DNA of 64,000 nt from an uncultured Lentisphaerota bacterium. Its GTDB lineage: Bacteria; Verrucomicrobiota; Lentisphaeria; Oligosphaerales; CAITYL01. The DNA lies in NCBI GenBank assembly GCA_903921725.1, contig CAIXRA010000025.1, positions 1 to 64,000 of the forward strand. Reading direction: 5' to 3'. This document shows, in pieces, positions 51,203 through 61,700 of this stretch. The first letter of the stretch is position 1; every line of letters begins with the position of its first letter. Under the pieces are notes generated by a model. It searched no databases. It was not told the origin of the DNA and was given only the letters and a program-made list of their open reading frames with translations. Made by a program: the position numbers and the translations under genes.

Positions 51203-53230
51203 CTAAATCTTCCCCAATGCCGCCGCCGGCTTCGGCACGTGCTCACCGAGCAGCAGCGCGGCCTCCGCGAGCAGGAACAGCAGTGCGAGAACGACGAACA
51301 GCGACCACAGCTCGCTCTGCAAGTCCGTCCCCGCCTCCGCCGCCAGCGATTCCGTGATCGTCACCGGCACGCTCCCGAACAGTTTCGGCAGCTTCTCCTT
51401 CGCCACAAAGTCGGGCGCGTCCTCCGCGGCCGGCCGGTTCAGCGCCACGAAACGCGAACCGCTGCTGTATACGCCCGCCTGCGTCCGGAAATTGCGGCCG
51501 CCGGAAAGCTCGGAGGCCGGGTTCCAGACCTCCCGTTCGTCCAGCGGCGTCCACTCGCCGCATGTCGCGCTCTCCGCGCCGCCAAGGCGGCTTCCGCCCT
51601 GCTCGAGCATGCGCTGGACCATCGGCACCAGCACCACGCCCTCGCCGAAATTCGACCACTCCCTCAACGGCAGCGTGGTCAGCGCGTACATCTTCCCGTT
51701 GCCGAGCATGCGGCGGAGCAGGAACGGCTTGCCGTCCGCATAGGTCGCCAGCGCGTGCCAGCCGCTGTCGCCCGGGGCGCCGGAGCTTTCCGTCTTCGCG
51801 GCGAACCCGCAGCGTTTGGCGGCCTCAACCCGCGCCACCGGCAGGCTTTTTCCGTTCGCCGTCTTCGCCAGCGGGCCGTCAAGATCGTCCCAAAGCGCAA
51901 CGCGGAACGCACGGGTCGGCTCCGCGGACTCCGCGCCGCCCCAGGCCGCCAGCGCGGCGGGCGCGGGTGCAGCCGCCTCACCGCCGGCCGGCGGCAGGAA
52001 CAGCACGACGCCGCCCGCCTCCACGAAGCGGCGCAGCTTCGCCTCGGTCTCGCCCGCGGGCGCCGCGCCCTGCCAGATGACGAGCGCCAGCTTCTGGAAG
52101 TCCGCGTTCGCCGCGGCGGAAGCCGGAAGCCGGTCGCACACGCGGTTCAGCGCGGGGGACGGCGCCACGGCCAGGCGCATGAGCCCGCCCGCCTTGTCGT
52201 CGGCCGCCACCGCCAGCGCCTTGAACTGCGCCTGCGTGCCGTACACGAAATAACAGGAGTTGTCGCGGACGTTCTCGTCCGCCGGAAGCTCGATCCGGCC
52301 CCAGCCGCCCGCGGCCAGGCGGTCAGCGGGCAGCTCCACCTTCTTCACCATCTCCAGGCGCGGCCCGGCCATGGAAACCTCAAACGGCGAGCGCACGCCG
52401 TCCAGCGTCATCGTCACCGGCACGCTCACCGCGTCGGAACTCCCCTGCGCGAACTCCAGCGCCGCGTCGAGCCGGTATTTGTCGCCGGTGCGCCGCAGCG
52501 GCGCGTCGCGCAGCGAGACGGAGAGGTTGCGCCCAGGAGCCCCCGGCAGCGCCAGCACGCGCACCTTCACCCGCTGCATGGCGGCGAGCTGCGCGGCGAC
52601 CGTGGTCCACTCCCGGCGCTCCGGCATCCAATTGCTCGCCTGAAGATCGGAGGCGACCCAGATCTCCGTGCGTCCCGTCTTGTTCTTGAGCATGTATTCG
52701 ATGGCGGCGTGGAACAGCCCGGGCATGTCCGCGGCGGTGTCCGTCGGCCCGGTCTGCGGCAGCGCGGGCAGCGCGGCCGGCCCGGCGATCTCCTGCGGCG
52801 TGCGCGTGGCGCTGTCGAGGAGGACGAAGCGGCTGCCGGCGATGGTCTCCTTCGCCACGCCCGCCAGCAGCGCCAGCGCCCGTTCGCGCTTGCTCTTCTG
52901 TACGCGCGGGTCGACGGTCTCCATGCTCGCCGAACGGTCGAGGAGCACGATCACCGTGTCCGGCGCGCCCGCCAGCATCGAGCCGATCCAGCCGCCGCTC
53001 ATCGGCCGGCACAGCATCAGCGCGAACGCCAGCACCGCCAGCGTCCGCGACGCCAGGATCAGGTACTGCCGCAGCCGCGAATTGCGCGTGGAGCTGCGGG
53101 CGGCCTTGATGAGGAAGATCATCGCGGCCCACTTCACGGAACGGAAGCGCAGCCGGTTCAGCAGGTGGATGACGACCGGCAGCGCCGCCGCCAGCAGCCC
53201 CCACAACATCCATGAGTGAAGGAATGTCAT
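51203..53230 (-). CDS. BatA-like membrane protein with von Willebrand A domain (675 aa)
   Basis: The N-terminus is an aerotolerance-regulator (BatA) membrane segment (residues 1-75: MLWGLLAAALPVVIHLLNRL and RTLAVLAFALMLCRP). A VWA domain follows with MIDAS motif DRSASM (about 98-103). Further beta and alpha domains follow, and a C-terminal membrane segment (about 645-665, LWSLFVVLALLFLLAEAALL). The gene overlaps the DUF58 gene by four bases (ATGA at 53227-53230), so expression is coupled. The family acts with MoxR ATPases in envelope stress or protein assembly; the precise function here is unknown. Confidence 0.87.
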   Translation of the reverse strand: MTFLHSWMLWGLLAAALPVVIHLLNRLRFRSVKWAAMIFLIKAARSSTRNSRLRQYLILASRTLAVLAFALMLCRPMSGGWIGSMLAGAPDTVIVLLDRSASMETVDPRVQKSKRERALALLAGVAKETIAGSRFVLLDSATRTPQEIAGPAALPALPQTGPTDTAADMPGLFHAAIEYMLKNKTGRTEIWVASDLQASNWMPERREWTTVAAQLAAMQRVKVRVLALPGAPGRNLSVSLRDAPLRRTGDKYRLDAALEFAQGSSDAVSVPVTMTLDGVRSPFEVSMAGPRLEMVKKVELPADRLAAGGWGRIELPADENVRDNSCYFVYGTQAQFKALAVAADDKAGGLMRLAVAPSPALNRVCDRLPASAAANADFQKLALVIWQGAAPAGETEAKLRRFVEAGGVVLFLPPAGGEAAAPAPAALAAWGGAESAEPTRAFRVALWDDLDGPLAKTANGKSLPVARVEAAKRCGFAAKTESSGAPGDSGWHALATYADGKPFLLRRMLGNGKMYALTTLPLREWSNFGEGVVLVPMVQRMLEQGGSRLGGAESATCGEWTPLDEREVWNPASELSGGRNFRTQAGVYSSGSRFVALNRPAAEDAPDFVAKEKLPKLFGSVPVTITESLAAEAGTDLQSELWSLFVVLALLFLLAEAALLLGEHVPKPAAALGKI

Positions 53231-54156
53231 CGTGCCGCCCCTCCCGCGCCGGGCGCTTTCTTCAGGCGCTGCAGGAGGAAAGCCGCCAGGACCTTCTCAT
53301 AGTCGTCGTCCAGCATCACACGGTTGTAATCCACGCCGAACTCGCGGCTCCCGCGCTGGATCGCCTCCAGGTAGCGGTCCACCTCCTCGCGGTAGCCGGG
53401 GGCGATCAGCGCCGGGTCGGTCAGCATCTGGAAATGGCTCTCCAGGTCCACGAAGCGGATCGGACGGTCGAAGTCGAAGTTGATCTCCTGCTTGTCCAGC
53501 AGGTGGAACACCGCCAGATCGTGCTTCTGGAAGCGCATGTGCTGAAAGGCGTTGAGCAGTGGCTCAACCTCGGTGAAAAAGTCGGACATGACCACCACCA
53601 GCGCGCGGCGGCGGACCTTCTCGGCGATCTGGTGCAGCATCTCCACGATCTCCGAGGGGCCGTGCGCCTCCACCGTCGCGATCGTATCGAAGATGTGCCG
53701 CAGGTGCGAGGGCGAACGCCGCGGCGGAATCTCCGTCACCGCCTTGTCCGCAAAACAGGTCAGCCCGACCGCGTCCCCCTGGTGGACGAGCAGGTACGCC
53801 AGCGTCGCGGCCAGCTTCTTCGCGTAGGCGAGCTTGCTGACGCCGTCCTTGCCGGCGAACGCCATGGACTTGCTGGTGTCCATGACCAGCACGCAGCGCA
53901 GGTTCGTGTCCGCCTCGAACTCCTTCATGTAGAAGCGGTCGGTGCGGGCGTACACGCGCCAGTCCAGATTCTTGATGTCGTCGCCCGGCACGTACTTGCG
54001 GTACTCGGCGAACTCCACGCTGGAGCCGCGCGTGGCGCTCCGGTGGATGCCGGTCACCGAGCCGAGCATCGGCGCGCGGGCGTTGACGGTCAGCGCCGAC
54101 AGCCGCGCCAGAACGGCCGAGTCCAGAAACTCGCGATGGGGGGATTCGGTGGACAC
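53227..54156 (-). CDS. DUF58 domain protein
   Basis: The 309-residue protein contains the DUF58 signature (GDDIKNLDWRVYARTDRFYM, about 58-77, then KEFEADTN) and a VWA-like fold with DTSKSM (about 92-97). DUF58 proteins are almost always encoded next to MoxR ATPases and VWA proteins, as here, and are thought to be MoxR clients or partners. It starts 105 bp after moxR and overlaps the following BatA-like gene by four bases. Cytoplasmic, no membrane segment. Confidence 0.92.
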   Translation of the reverse strand: MSTESPHREFLDSAVLARLSALTVNARAPMLGSVTGIHRSATRGSSVEFAEYRKYVPGDDIKNLDWRVYARTDRFYMKEFEADTNLRCVLVMDTSKSMAFAGKDGVSKLAYAKKLAATLAYLLVHQGDAVGLTCFADKAVTEIPPRRSPSHLRHIFDTIATVEAHGPSEIVEMLHQIAEKVRRRALVVVMSDFFTEVEPLLNAFQHMRFQKHDLAVFHLLDKQEINFDFDRPIRFVDLESHFQMLTDPALIAPGYREEVDRYLEAIQRGSREFGVDYNRVMLDDDYEKVLAAFLLQRLKKAPGAGGAAR

Positions 54157-54260
54157 GGGGAAACCTCGCGCAGGAGAAGTGTTCAGGTTACCAGGCCTGC
54201 CAGATCTGTCCGATCAGCCGGCACCGTCCAGCTTGCCGGCCCCTACGGCCGGCCCGGGCT

Positions 54261-55289
<1,029 letters not shown>

Positions 55290-55338
55290 GGACGTTTCCT
55301 TCGAGTGAAACATTTGTTTTGGCTACGAGTAGCTGGTT

Positions 55339-55366
55339 AGTATAGCTTCATTGACACTACGAACAA
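55339..55366 (-). promoter_or_regulatory. Probable promoter of the moxR operon
   Basis: On the - strand TTGTTC (55361-55366) is followed by a 16-bp spacer and TATACT (55339-55344), 50 bases before the moxR ATG. The -10 box is strong. The rest of the 55290-55554 gap shows no gene. Confidence 0.6.
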
Positions 55367-55554
55367 GCGCATCCTGCTTATCCTTATTTATCAAGACGGG
55401 TGCTGTGACTGCTGTGCATGTGAAAACGCACGCCGGGCGGTTTTCTTAGGCCGCGCACGAAATCTTCCCGCTGGTTGTGTCAACTGGCGTTGTTGCCAGG
55501 GATTCGCCATCTGCCAAGACGGGCTCACCTTTCCGCCGCCTGCGGAATTCAGCT

Positions 55555-58176
55555 TCAATCGACATCAATCTCGGCGCGTGCGGAACGGCCTGCGGCGCCG
55601 CAGCAGACGATGACATGCCTGCCGCGCGCCAGCGGCCAGCTTGCGGTTTCCGCAGCAGGAACGGCCGCGACCAACTGGTCGTCCACGAACCAGTACAACA
55701 CCCCGCCGCCGCGGTATTCGGCCCTCAGCGGCAGCCGCTGCGTGGCGGCCCCGCCGTCCAGCAACCGGTATGCGGCCCCGGGCTGCGGGCTGACAAGGCG
55801 CGGCGGACCGTCGCCAGCCTCCGCCGCAGAATCCGCACTCCCGGAAGCCCCGCGCTTCCGCATGAACACCTCCACCGCCGACGGCCAAACCTCCCGCACT
55901 TCCATGCCCGCCCCGCCAACTCCCTCCGCCCCGCCAACTCCATCCGCCCCGATGTTTTTTGCCGGCCCGGCATCTTTATTGTCCCAGCCCGTTCCGTTTT
56001 TCCGTTTTTCCGTTTTTCCGTCCGACAGCGTAGGTTCCCCCATTGCGCACAGCCGGTGGACCCCGCACGGTGCCGCGGAGGAAACGCCCATGATGCACCA
56101 CTCCTCCGCCGTCGTCGGACAATGCGGTCCGGGAGGCAGTCCGCTGACGGTGCAGGCCGCGCGCTTCGCCACGCCCGCCGGCGCGGCGAACCATGGTGAA
56201 TCGTTCGACGGGTACAGTCCGCGGACCACATCCCACATCACCGGTACCGCCGCACGCGCCCCGACCAGCGCCGGCGAGGCGCGCCCGTCCGGATTGCCGA
56301 GCCAGACGCCGATTGCGTACTCGGGGTTGAACGACACCGCCCACGCATCGCGGAACCCGGAGGAGGTACCTGTTTTCCAGGCAATCTTCGGCAGCCGCAC
56401 ATCGGCATGGTGCCCCGTGGTGTCCGCCGCGCGCTCGTCCCCGCTCAGCATCTCCGCCGTCAGCCAGGCCGCCTCCGGTGAAAAAATCCGCCGCGCCAAC
56501 ACGCCTCCCGTTTCTTTCGTCTCCGCCCCGCTCGTTTTTTCCGCCCTTCCGTTTTTCCGTTCTCCGGCCGATTTTTCTATTTCTTCCACTTTCCCGTTCT
56601 TCCGTTCTCCGGCCGATTTTTCTACTTCTTCCGTTCTTCCGTTCTTCCGTTCTTCCGTTTCCAACAGCCGGTACGGCCGCCACTCGCCGCCGCGCGCCAG
56701 ACAGGCGTAGGCGTTCGTCAGGTCGAGCAGCCGCACGGAACCGTTCCCCAGCGCCAGCCCGAGCCCGTAGCGGTCCGGACTTTCGCGCAGCGTGCCGAAG
56801 CCGAGCCGGCGCAGCAGCCCGAGAAATTCCGGAACCCCCTCCCGTTCCACCAGATCCAGCGCCGGAATGTTCAGGGAAAGGACCAGCGCCGTGCGCGCCG
56901 GAACCAGGCCGTTGAACGCGCCGTCGAAATTCACCGGCACATAGTCGCGGAAGGTCCGCGGCACGTCCGCCAGCACGGTCCCCGGCGTGATCCGCCCCTG
57001 GTCCATCGCCAGCGCGTAGGCGAACGGCTTGAGCGTGGAGCCGGCCGAGCGGGATGCCGTGGCGCCGTTCACCTGGCCGGCGTGCGCCGCGTCGCGGTAG
57101 TCCGGCGAGCCGGCCAGCGCACGCACCGCGCCGCTCCTCACCTCGACGACGACCACCGCGCCGCCGAACACACCCTGCCCCCGCAGCGCCGCCGCATGAC
57201 GCCGCAGCGTCTCCTCCGCCAGCCGCTGCAGCGCCGGATCCAGCGAGGACCGCACTTCTTCCGTTGCGGGTTGCGCGTTGCGTGTTGCGTGTTGGGACCC
57301 CTGCTGAACCGTTGAACCGTTGAACCGCTGAACCTGTTCCAACCCGCCGGCATCCCATTCCTCCAGCAGCAGGTCGCAGAAGTGCGGCGCGCGGAACGGA
57401 TAGGCGTCCCGGCGCGTCACGACCGGCTGCGCGGCGGCCGCGGCGCGCTGCGCCTCCGTAATCATGCCGCAGACGAGCATGCGCTCCAGCACATACGCCT
57501 GCCGCTTCTGTGCGCGTTCGGGAAAGCGGTCGGGGCGCAGGCGCGAGGGCGACTGCGGCATCCCCGCCAGCAGCGCCGCCTCCGCCAGGCTCAGGTCCGC
57601 CGGCGCCTTGGCGAAGTAGCGGCGCGAGGCCGCCTCGATGCCGATTAGGTTCGCGCCGAACGGCGCGCGGTTCAGGTACTGCTCCAAGATTTCGCGCTTG
57701 CCGAGGATGCGCTCAAGTTGCATCGCGCGGAACGCCTCCGACAGCTTCGCCGCCAGCGTCCGCCGCCGCGGTTGCAGCAGCCGCACGACCTGCGTCGTGA
57801 TTGTGGAGGCGCCCGACACCCGCCGCAGCCCGCGTAGGTTCTGCCCCGCCGCCCGCGCCAGCGCCGCCGGGTCCACTCCATGGTGCGACCAGAAGCGCTG
57901 ATCCTCCGCCGCGACAACCGCCTTGCAGATCCAGTCGCGCTCCGTGTCGGGACGGTAGCGCAGCCGGCAGTCGGTGTCGTCCGGCCCCAGCCGCATCCGC
58001 AGCGGAATTCCCTCGCGGTCCAGCAGGGTCATGCCGGCCGGATAGCGCGCCAGCGCCGCCCGCGGAAACGGAAAGGCGAACCACGCCGCCGCGAACAGTA
58101 GCACAAAGGCAAGCGCCGCCCAAGCCGCCAACCGCAGCCCGAGCCGTCCCTTTTTCCATGGAAACACACGCGTCAT
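55555..58176 (-). CDS. pbpC: Penicillin-binding protein 1C with low-complexity insertions
   Basis: The 873-residue protein has an N-terminal membrane anchor (about 14-34), a glycosyltransferase domain (about 50-260, EDQRFWSHHG and STITTQVVRLL), a transpeptidase domain with S380 in GSTLKPF, SLN near 432 and KTGTSSG near 592, and a PBP1C-type C-terminal domain. Three stretches look foreign and sit between domains: about 281-308, 504-557 and 718-759. They translate 7-8 bp tandem repeats, giving peptides such as RKNGKVEEIEKSAGERKNG. The frame remains open through all of them. It pairs with the alpha-2-macroglobulin gene, as pbpC does in E. coli. Confidence 0.92.
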   Translation of the reverse strand: MTRVFPWKKGRLGLRLAAWAALAFVLLFAAAWFAFPFPRAALARYPAGMTLLDREGIPLRMRLGPDDTDCRLRYRPDTERDWICKAVVAAEDQRFWSHHGVDPAALARAAGQNLRGLRRVSGASTITTQVVRLLQPRRRTLAAKLSEAFRAMQLERILGKREILEQYLNRAPFGANLIGIEAASRRYFAKAPADLSLAEAALLAGMPQSPSRLRPDRFPERAQKRQAYVLERMLVCGMITEAQRAAAAAQPVVTRRDAYPFRAPHFCDLLLEEWDAGGLEQVQRFNGSTVQQGSQHATRNAQPATEEVRSSLDPALQRLAEETLRRHAAALRGQGVFGGAVVVVEVRSGAVRALAGSPDYRDAAHAGQVNGATASRSAGSTLKPFAYALAMDQGRITPGTVLADVPRTFRDYVPVNFDGAFNGLVPARTALVLSLNIPALDLVEREGVPEFLGLLRRLGFGTLRESPDRYGLGLALGNGSVRLLDLTNAYACLARGGEWRPYRLLETEERKNGRTEEVEKSAGERKNGKVEEIEKSAGERKNGRAEKTSGAETKETGGVLARRIFSPEAAWLTAEMLSGDERAADTTGHHADVRLPKIAWKTGTSSGFRDAWAVSFNPEYAIGVWLGNPDGRASPALVGARAAVPVMWDVVRGLYPSNDSPWFAAPAGVAKRAACTVSGLPPGPHCPTTAEEWCIMGVSSAAPCGVHRLCAMGEPTLSDGKTEKRKNGTGWDNKDAGPAKNIGADGVGGAEGVGGAGMEVREVWPSAVEVFMRKRGASGSADSAAEAGDGPPRLVSPQPGAAYRLLDGGAATQRLPLRAEYRGGGVLYWFVDDQLVAAVPAAETASWPLARGRHVIVCCGAAGRSARAEIDVD
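55994..56020. repeat. 8-bp tandem repeat inside pbpC (CCGTTTTT units)
   Basis: Three CCGTTTTT units (55994-56017) and a partial one encode part of the 718-759 insertion of PBP1C. Confidence 0.85.
56629..56660. repeat. 8-bp tandem repeat inside pbpC (TTCCGTTC units)
   Basis: Four units (the last TTCCGTTT) lie in the part encoding residues about 505-516 of PBP1C. Gain or loss of one unit would shift the reading frame. Related, less regular copies lie at 56540-56610. Confidence 0.85.
57264..57336. repeat. 7- and 8-bp tandem repeats inside pbpC
   Basis: TTGCGTG-type 7-bp units (57264-57297) are followed by TGAACCGT 8-bp units (57305-57336). They encode the insertion at about residues 281-305 between the glycosyltransferase and transpeptidase domains. 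Confidence 0.8.
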
Positions 58177-58240
58177 GAAACGATGGATCTAACCTCTCCC
58201 GCGCCAGAAACACATCGCCCCCGCAAACCCGCGGCCCGGT

Positions 58241-58669
58241 TTATCCGGCTCCCTGCATCCCGCCGTCCGCCAGCAGGGTGATGACGAGGGTCTTCCCGTC
58301 CTTCCCTGTAATCTCGACCTTGACTTCAAGCTGCCGTCCGTTCTTTTTGACGTCAAGCGGACCGCGGAAGGATTGGTACCCGTGAGCCTTCACAAATTCC
58401 ACCATTTCCTTGCCGTTCCAAACCGTTACGTAGCCGGCGAGGATGGATTGCCCGTCGGCTTCGCCAACCTCGATTAAGTCGACATGGCCGTCCAGCGTGT
58501 CGTCCAGATGCGCCCACGAGATTACGTCGCGGGCTGAAAATTCCTTCATGCTGCTGGTGACCATCACGCCCTCCTTTGTCTTCGACGCGCTGCCAGGCTG
58601 TGCGCAGGCGGACGCAAGGGCCACCATGAGAGCGGCGACGACGAGGGGTTTCAATGTGCTGATTTTCAT
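58241..58669 (-). CDS. Small lipoprotein between pbpC and the alpha-2-macroglobulin gene
   Basis: I choose ATG 58669, eight bases after GGAG; ATG 58675 is in frame. The 142-residue product has a lipoprotein signal with lipobox ASAC near residue 22. The mature part is a compact alpha-beta sequence (DTLDGHVDLIEVGEADGQSI, VTVWNGKEMVEFVKAHGYQS) with no recognised family. Placed between an alpha-2-macroglobulin and PBP1C gene it may act in the same envelope defence or repair system; this is inference. Confidence 0.75.
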   Translation of the reverse strand: MKISTLKPLVVAALMVALASACAQPGSASKTKEGVMVTSSMKEFSARDVISWAHLDDTLDGHVDLIEVGEADGQSILAGYVTVWNGKEMVEFVKAHGYQSFRGPLDVKKNGRQLEVKVEITGKDGKTLVITLLADGGMQGAG

Positions 58670-58748
58670 GTGCATGTCTCCTTTTTCGCAACTATTGGGG
58701 TTGAAGAAAACTACTGGGCCAGACACCTATATTGCATTGCTTCGCTTT

Positions 58749-61700
58749 TTATTCCGCCACCTCCACCGTGCCGCCGCCGCTGGCGCTGCGCACGTCCGAC
58801 CGGTACATCCCCTCGACGCGCACCGGTGGCAGGACGAACACGCCCGGCGTCACCGCGCGCACCGTATAGTAGAACTCGACCTCGCCCGCAACGGCACCGG
58901 TGAAGAGCAGCACGCGGTCGTCGCGCAGCTCACGGTGGATGCACCAGTCGCTCTTCGCCTCCAGCCATTTCGGCGTCTGCGCCGTCGCCAGCGCCGGATT
59001 CTCGACCTCCCAGCCCGCGGGGAGCAGATCCTCGACCACCAAGTTGTTCAACGATTCACCCCGCGTGTCCACGGCGAGCCGGACCACGGCCAGTTCACCC
59101 TGCTTCAGCTTCTTCACGTCCAGCGGCTTGCCGTCCATGTCGAGGAACGTGCGGCGCACGGCCACCCCGGCGTCCTCCGTCTTCACCGTCCCCATCGACG
59201 GCACCCCCTCCATGCGCACGCCGTACCAGCAGGTGCCGGGACCGCGGTTCACGATCCGCAGCTCCTTCACGGCACCGGGCTCCTTCGACGACCAGCGCAG
59301 ATCCTTCGCGGACGCAAAGGGGACCGCCGCCGCGCCCGCCGGGACCAGTTCGCCCGCAAACGGCGTCTTGTCCGGCGCCGCCAGACGCGCAAACTTGCCG
59401 AGCGCCATCAGCGCCACCGCGTTCTCCTGCGTCGAGCCCCACCAGCCGCAATCCCGGACCCGCGTGCCTTCCAGCCCGCGGACAAGCCGGGGCACCATCT
59501 CGTTTCCCGGCTCCACGTCGAGCCACGCCGAGAGCGCCAGCGCGATGTCGCGCGTCCGGCTCGCGGACCAATGGTCGCGGTCGCCGGCCGCCTCCGGCAT
59601 CCCCATGCCGCCAAGCAGCTTCACCGCCTCGCGCGGTTTCCCCGATGCCAACAGCGCCGCCGCCAGACGCGCACGGCCTTCCGCCTGCAATTTATCAGCC
59701 TTCTCCAGCAGCCGCGCCGTCCAGCCCGCGTCCGGCTTTCCCGCCAGCGCCAGCACCTGGCAAATGTAGGCGCACTCCTCCATCGTCGGCGCTTCGGTGC
59801 CCGACCGTTCCAGCCGGCCCCGCAGATAGCCCAGCGCCGCGTCCAGCCGGTCCTCCGGCACCGGTTGCCCGGCCTTCTTCGCCTCGACCAGGAAATGCGC
59901 CGCGTAGATGCTGACCCACGGCTCGACTTCGCGGCTGTCCGGCCACATGGCGAAACCGCCCGACTCCCGCTGCATGGTCAGCAGCCGCCAGACGCCGGCC
60001 ATCACGAAGCGCGCCGTGTCCGGCCTCTCCCCCAGCGCCTGCGGTTTCGTCCGCGTAATCAGGTCGCCGAGATAGAGCAGCGGGAACGCCGCCGATGTCG
60101 TCTGCTCGCAGCAGCCGTACGGATAGCGCAGCAGACGGTCGAGCCCGCCGGTGAGCTTCACGTCCGGCAACGGCGACACCCAGGCCTCGTAGAACTCCGT
60201 CCCCGCCAGCCATTCCGACGGCATCGCGATCCGCGCCTCCTCGCCCGGTTTCACCGCCGCGCTGAGCAGCCGCGACTCCGCCTGCGCGACGGGACGCACC
60301 GCCAGCTCAAATGTCTCCGTGTATTTCTCCGCGCCCGCCACCGCCTCGACCGTGCACAGCGCCCGGCCCGGCAGCGCGCCCGCCTTCAGCGTGACCGGCA
60401 CGCGGCCCGATGCGCCCTTCTTGAGCGCGAGCGTGCCTTCCGCCACTTCCACGGAAAGCGGACCGCCGCAGGTCACGCGCCACTTCACGTCCTGGTCGGA
60501 CCCCATTTCATTGAACACCGCCAACCCCATCCGGCAGCTGTCGCCCGGGGCCAGGAAGCGCGGCAGGTTCGCCTGCACCACCAGCGGCCGCTTCACCGTC
60601 ACCTGCCGCTTCGCCGAGCCGAATGCGGAGTCCGCAAACGCCACCGCCGTCACGCGCAGTTCGCCGGTGAATTCAGGCACGTCAAACTCCACCACCGCCT
60701 CGCCGTTGGCGTCCGTCACCGCGCCGGATTTCCATAGCGCCACGGGCTTGAAGCGGTTCGCCTTGATTGGCGTCAGGCGGCGGCCGAGTAGCGCGCCGAT
60801 GTCGCCCGCCGTGTGCGACGCCGTTGCGTCCGCGGTGTCCTCGCTGACCGGCATAAGCTCCGCGTAGAGGTCAAATAGCGCCACGCCCAGCCCGCGCAGC
60901 CGCCAGAAATGCGCCAGCGGTTCCGGCAGCTTGAAGTTCGTCAGGTCGCAGATCCCCTCATCCACGGCGGTCACGACCACGCCGGTGCCCGGTGCGTCCT
61001 TCCCCTCCTCGTCGGTCGCCTTCACCCGCACGCTCAGCTTCGACTGCGGCCGGATTACCGTCGGCAGTTCCAAGCTCACGTCCAGCCGGTGTCCCGGCGG
61101 CACGACCTTCAGCACCGCCGAGCCCAGCGCGCGATGCGCCGACCAGACGCTCTCCGCCACCGCGGGCCGGATCAGACTCAGCACGCAGTGCGCGTTCGGC
61201 GCGTACTCCGGCTTCACGTCAATCTCGAACTCCGCCGTGTTCCCATCCAGCACCACCACGCGCCGTTCCAGCACGCGATCCGTCTCCACCGTCAGCAGCG
61301 CCCGCCCCGCGAACGGCGCCTTCACCGCCAGCTTCGCTTTTTCCCCGGGCGCATATTCCTCGCGGTCGAACGTAAGCTGCGCCTCGGCCGGCTTGTCCTT
61401 CGCCCAGTTCACCCAGCCCGCGTCGCCCGTTGCGGCGAACAGCGTCAGCGACGTCGAACTCCCGCTGAACGGATCCGCAAGCGTCACGAGGTATTCCCCC
61501 GTTGCATCGGCCGTGAAGGAGAAATCGCCCGCGCCGTCCGACAGCACGACCTTCTGCGGCTCGCCGACCTTCGTCTTCACGCGCTCCGAGTGCCAGGCAT
61601 AGCGCCCGCCGCTGCGCTTCATCACGCTCGTCCACTCCACCCGCTCCACCGTCGCCAACAGCGGCGAATCCGGCTGCACCGCGCCCCCGTCCGGCTTCAC

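Noticed and set aside
48911..53215. A 1434-codon open frame on the + strand
   Set aside because: It lies antisense to three well-supported - strand genes (DUF4175-like, two VWA proteins), is extremely Arg-rich and has no recognisable domain. Such frames are artefacts of GC-rich coding DNA.
56535..56665. CRISPR-like array in pbpC
   Set aside because: The repeats are 8-bp tandem units without spacers and lie within a continuous coding frame; no cas gene is nearby.
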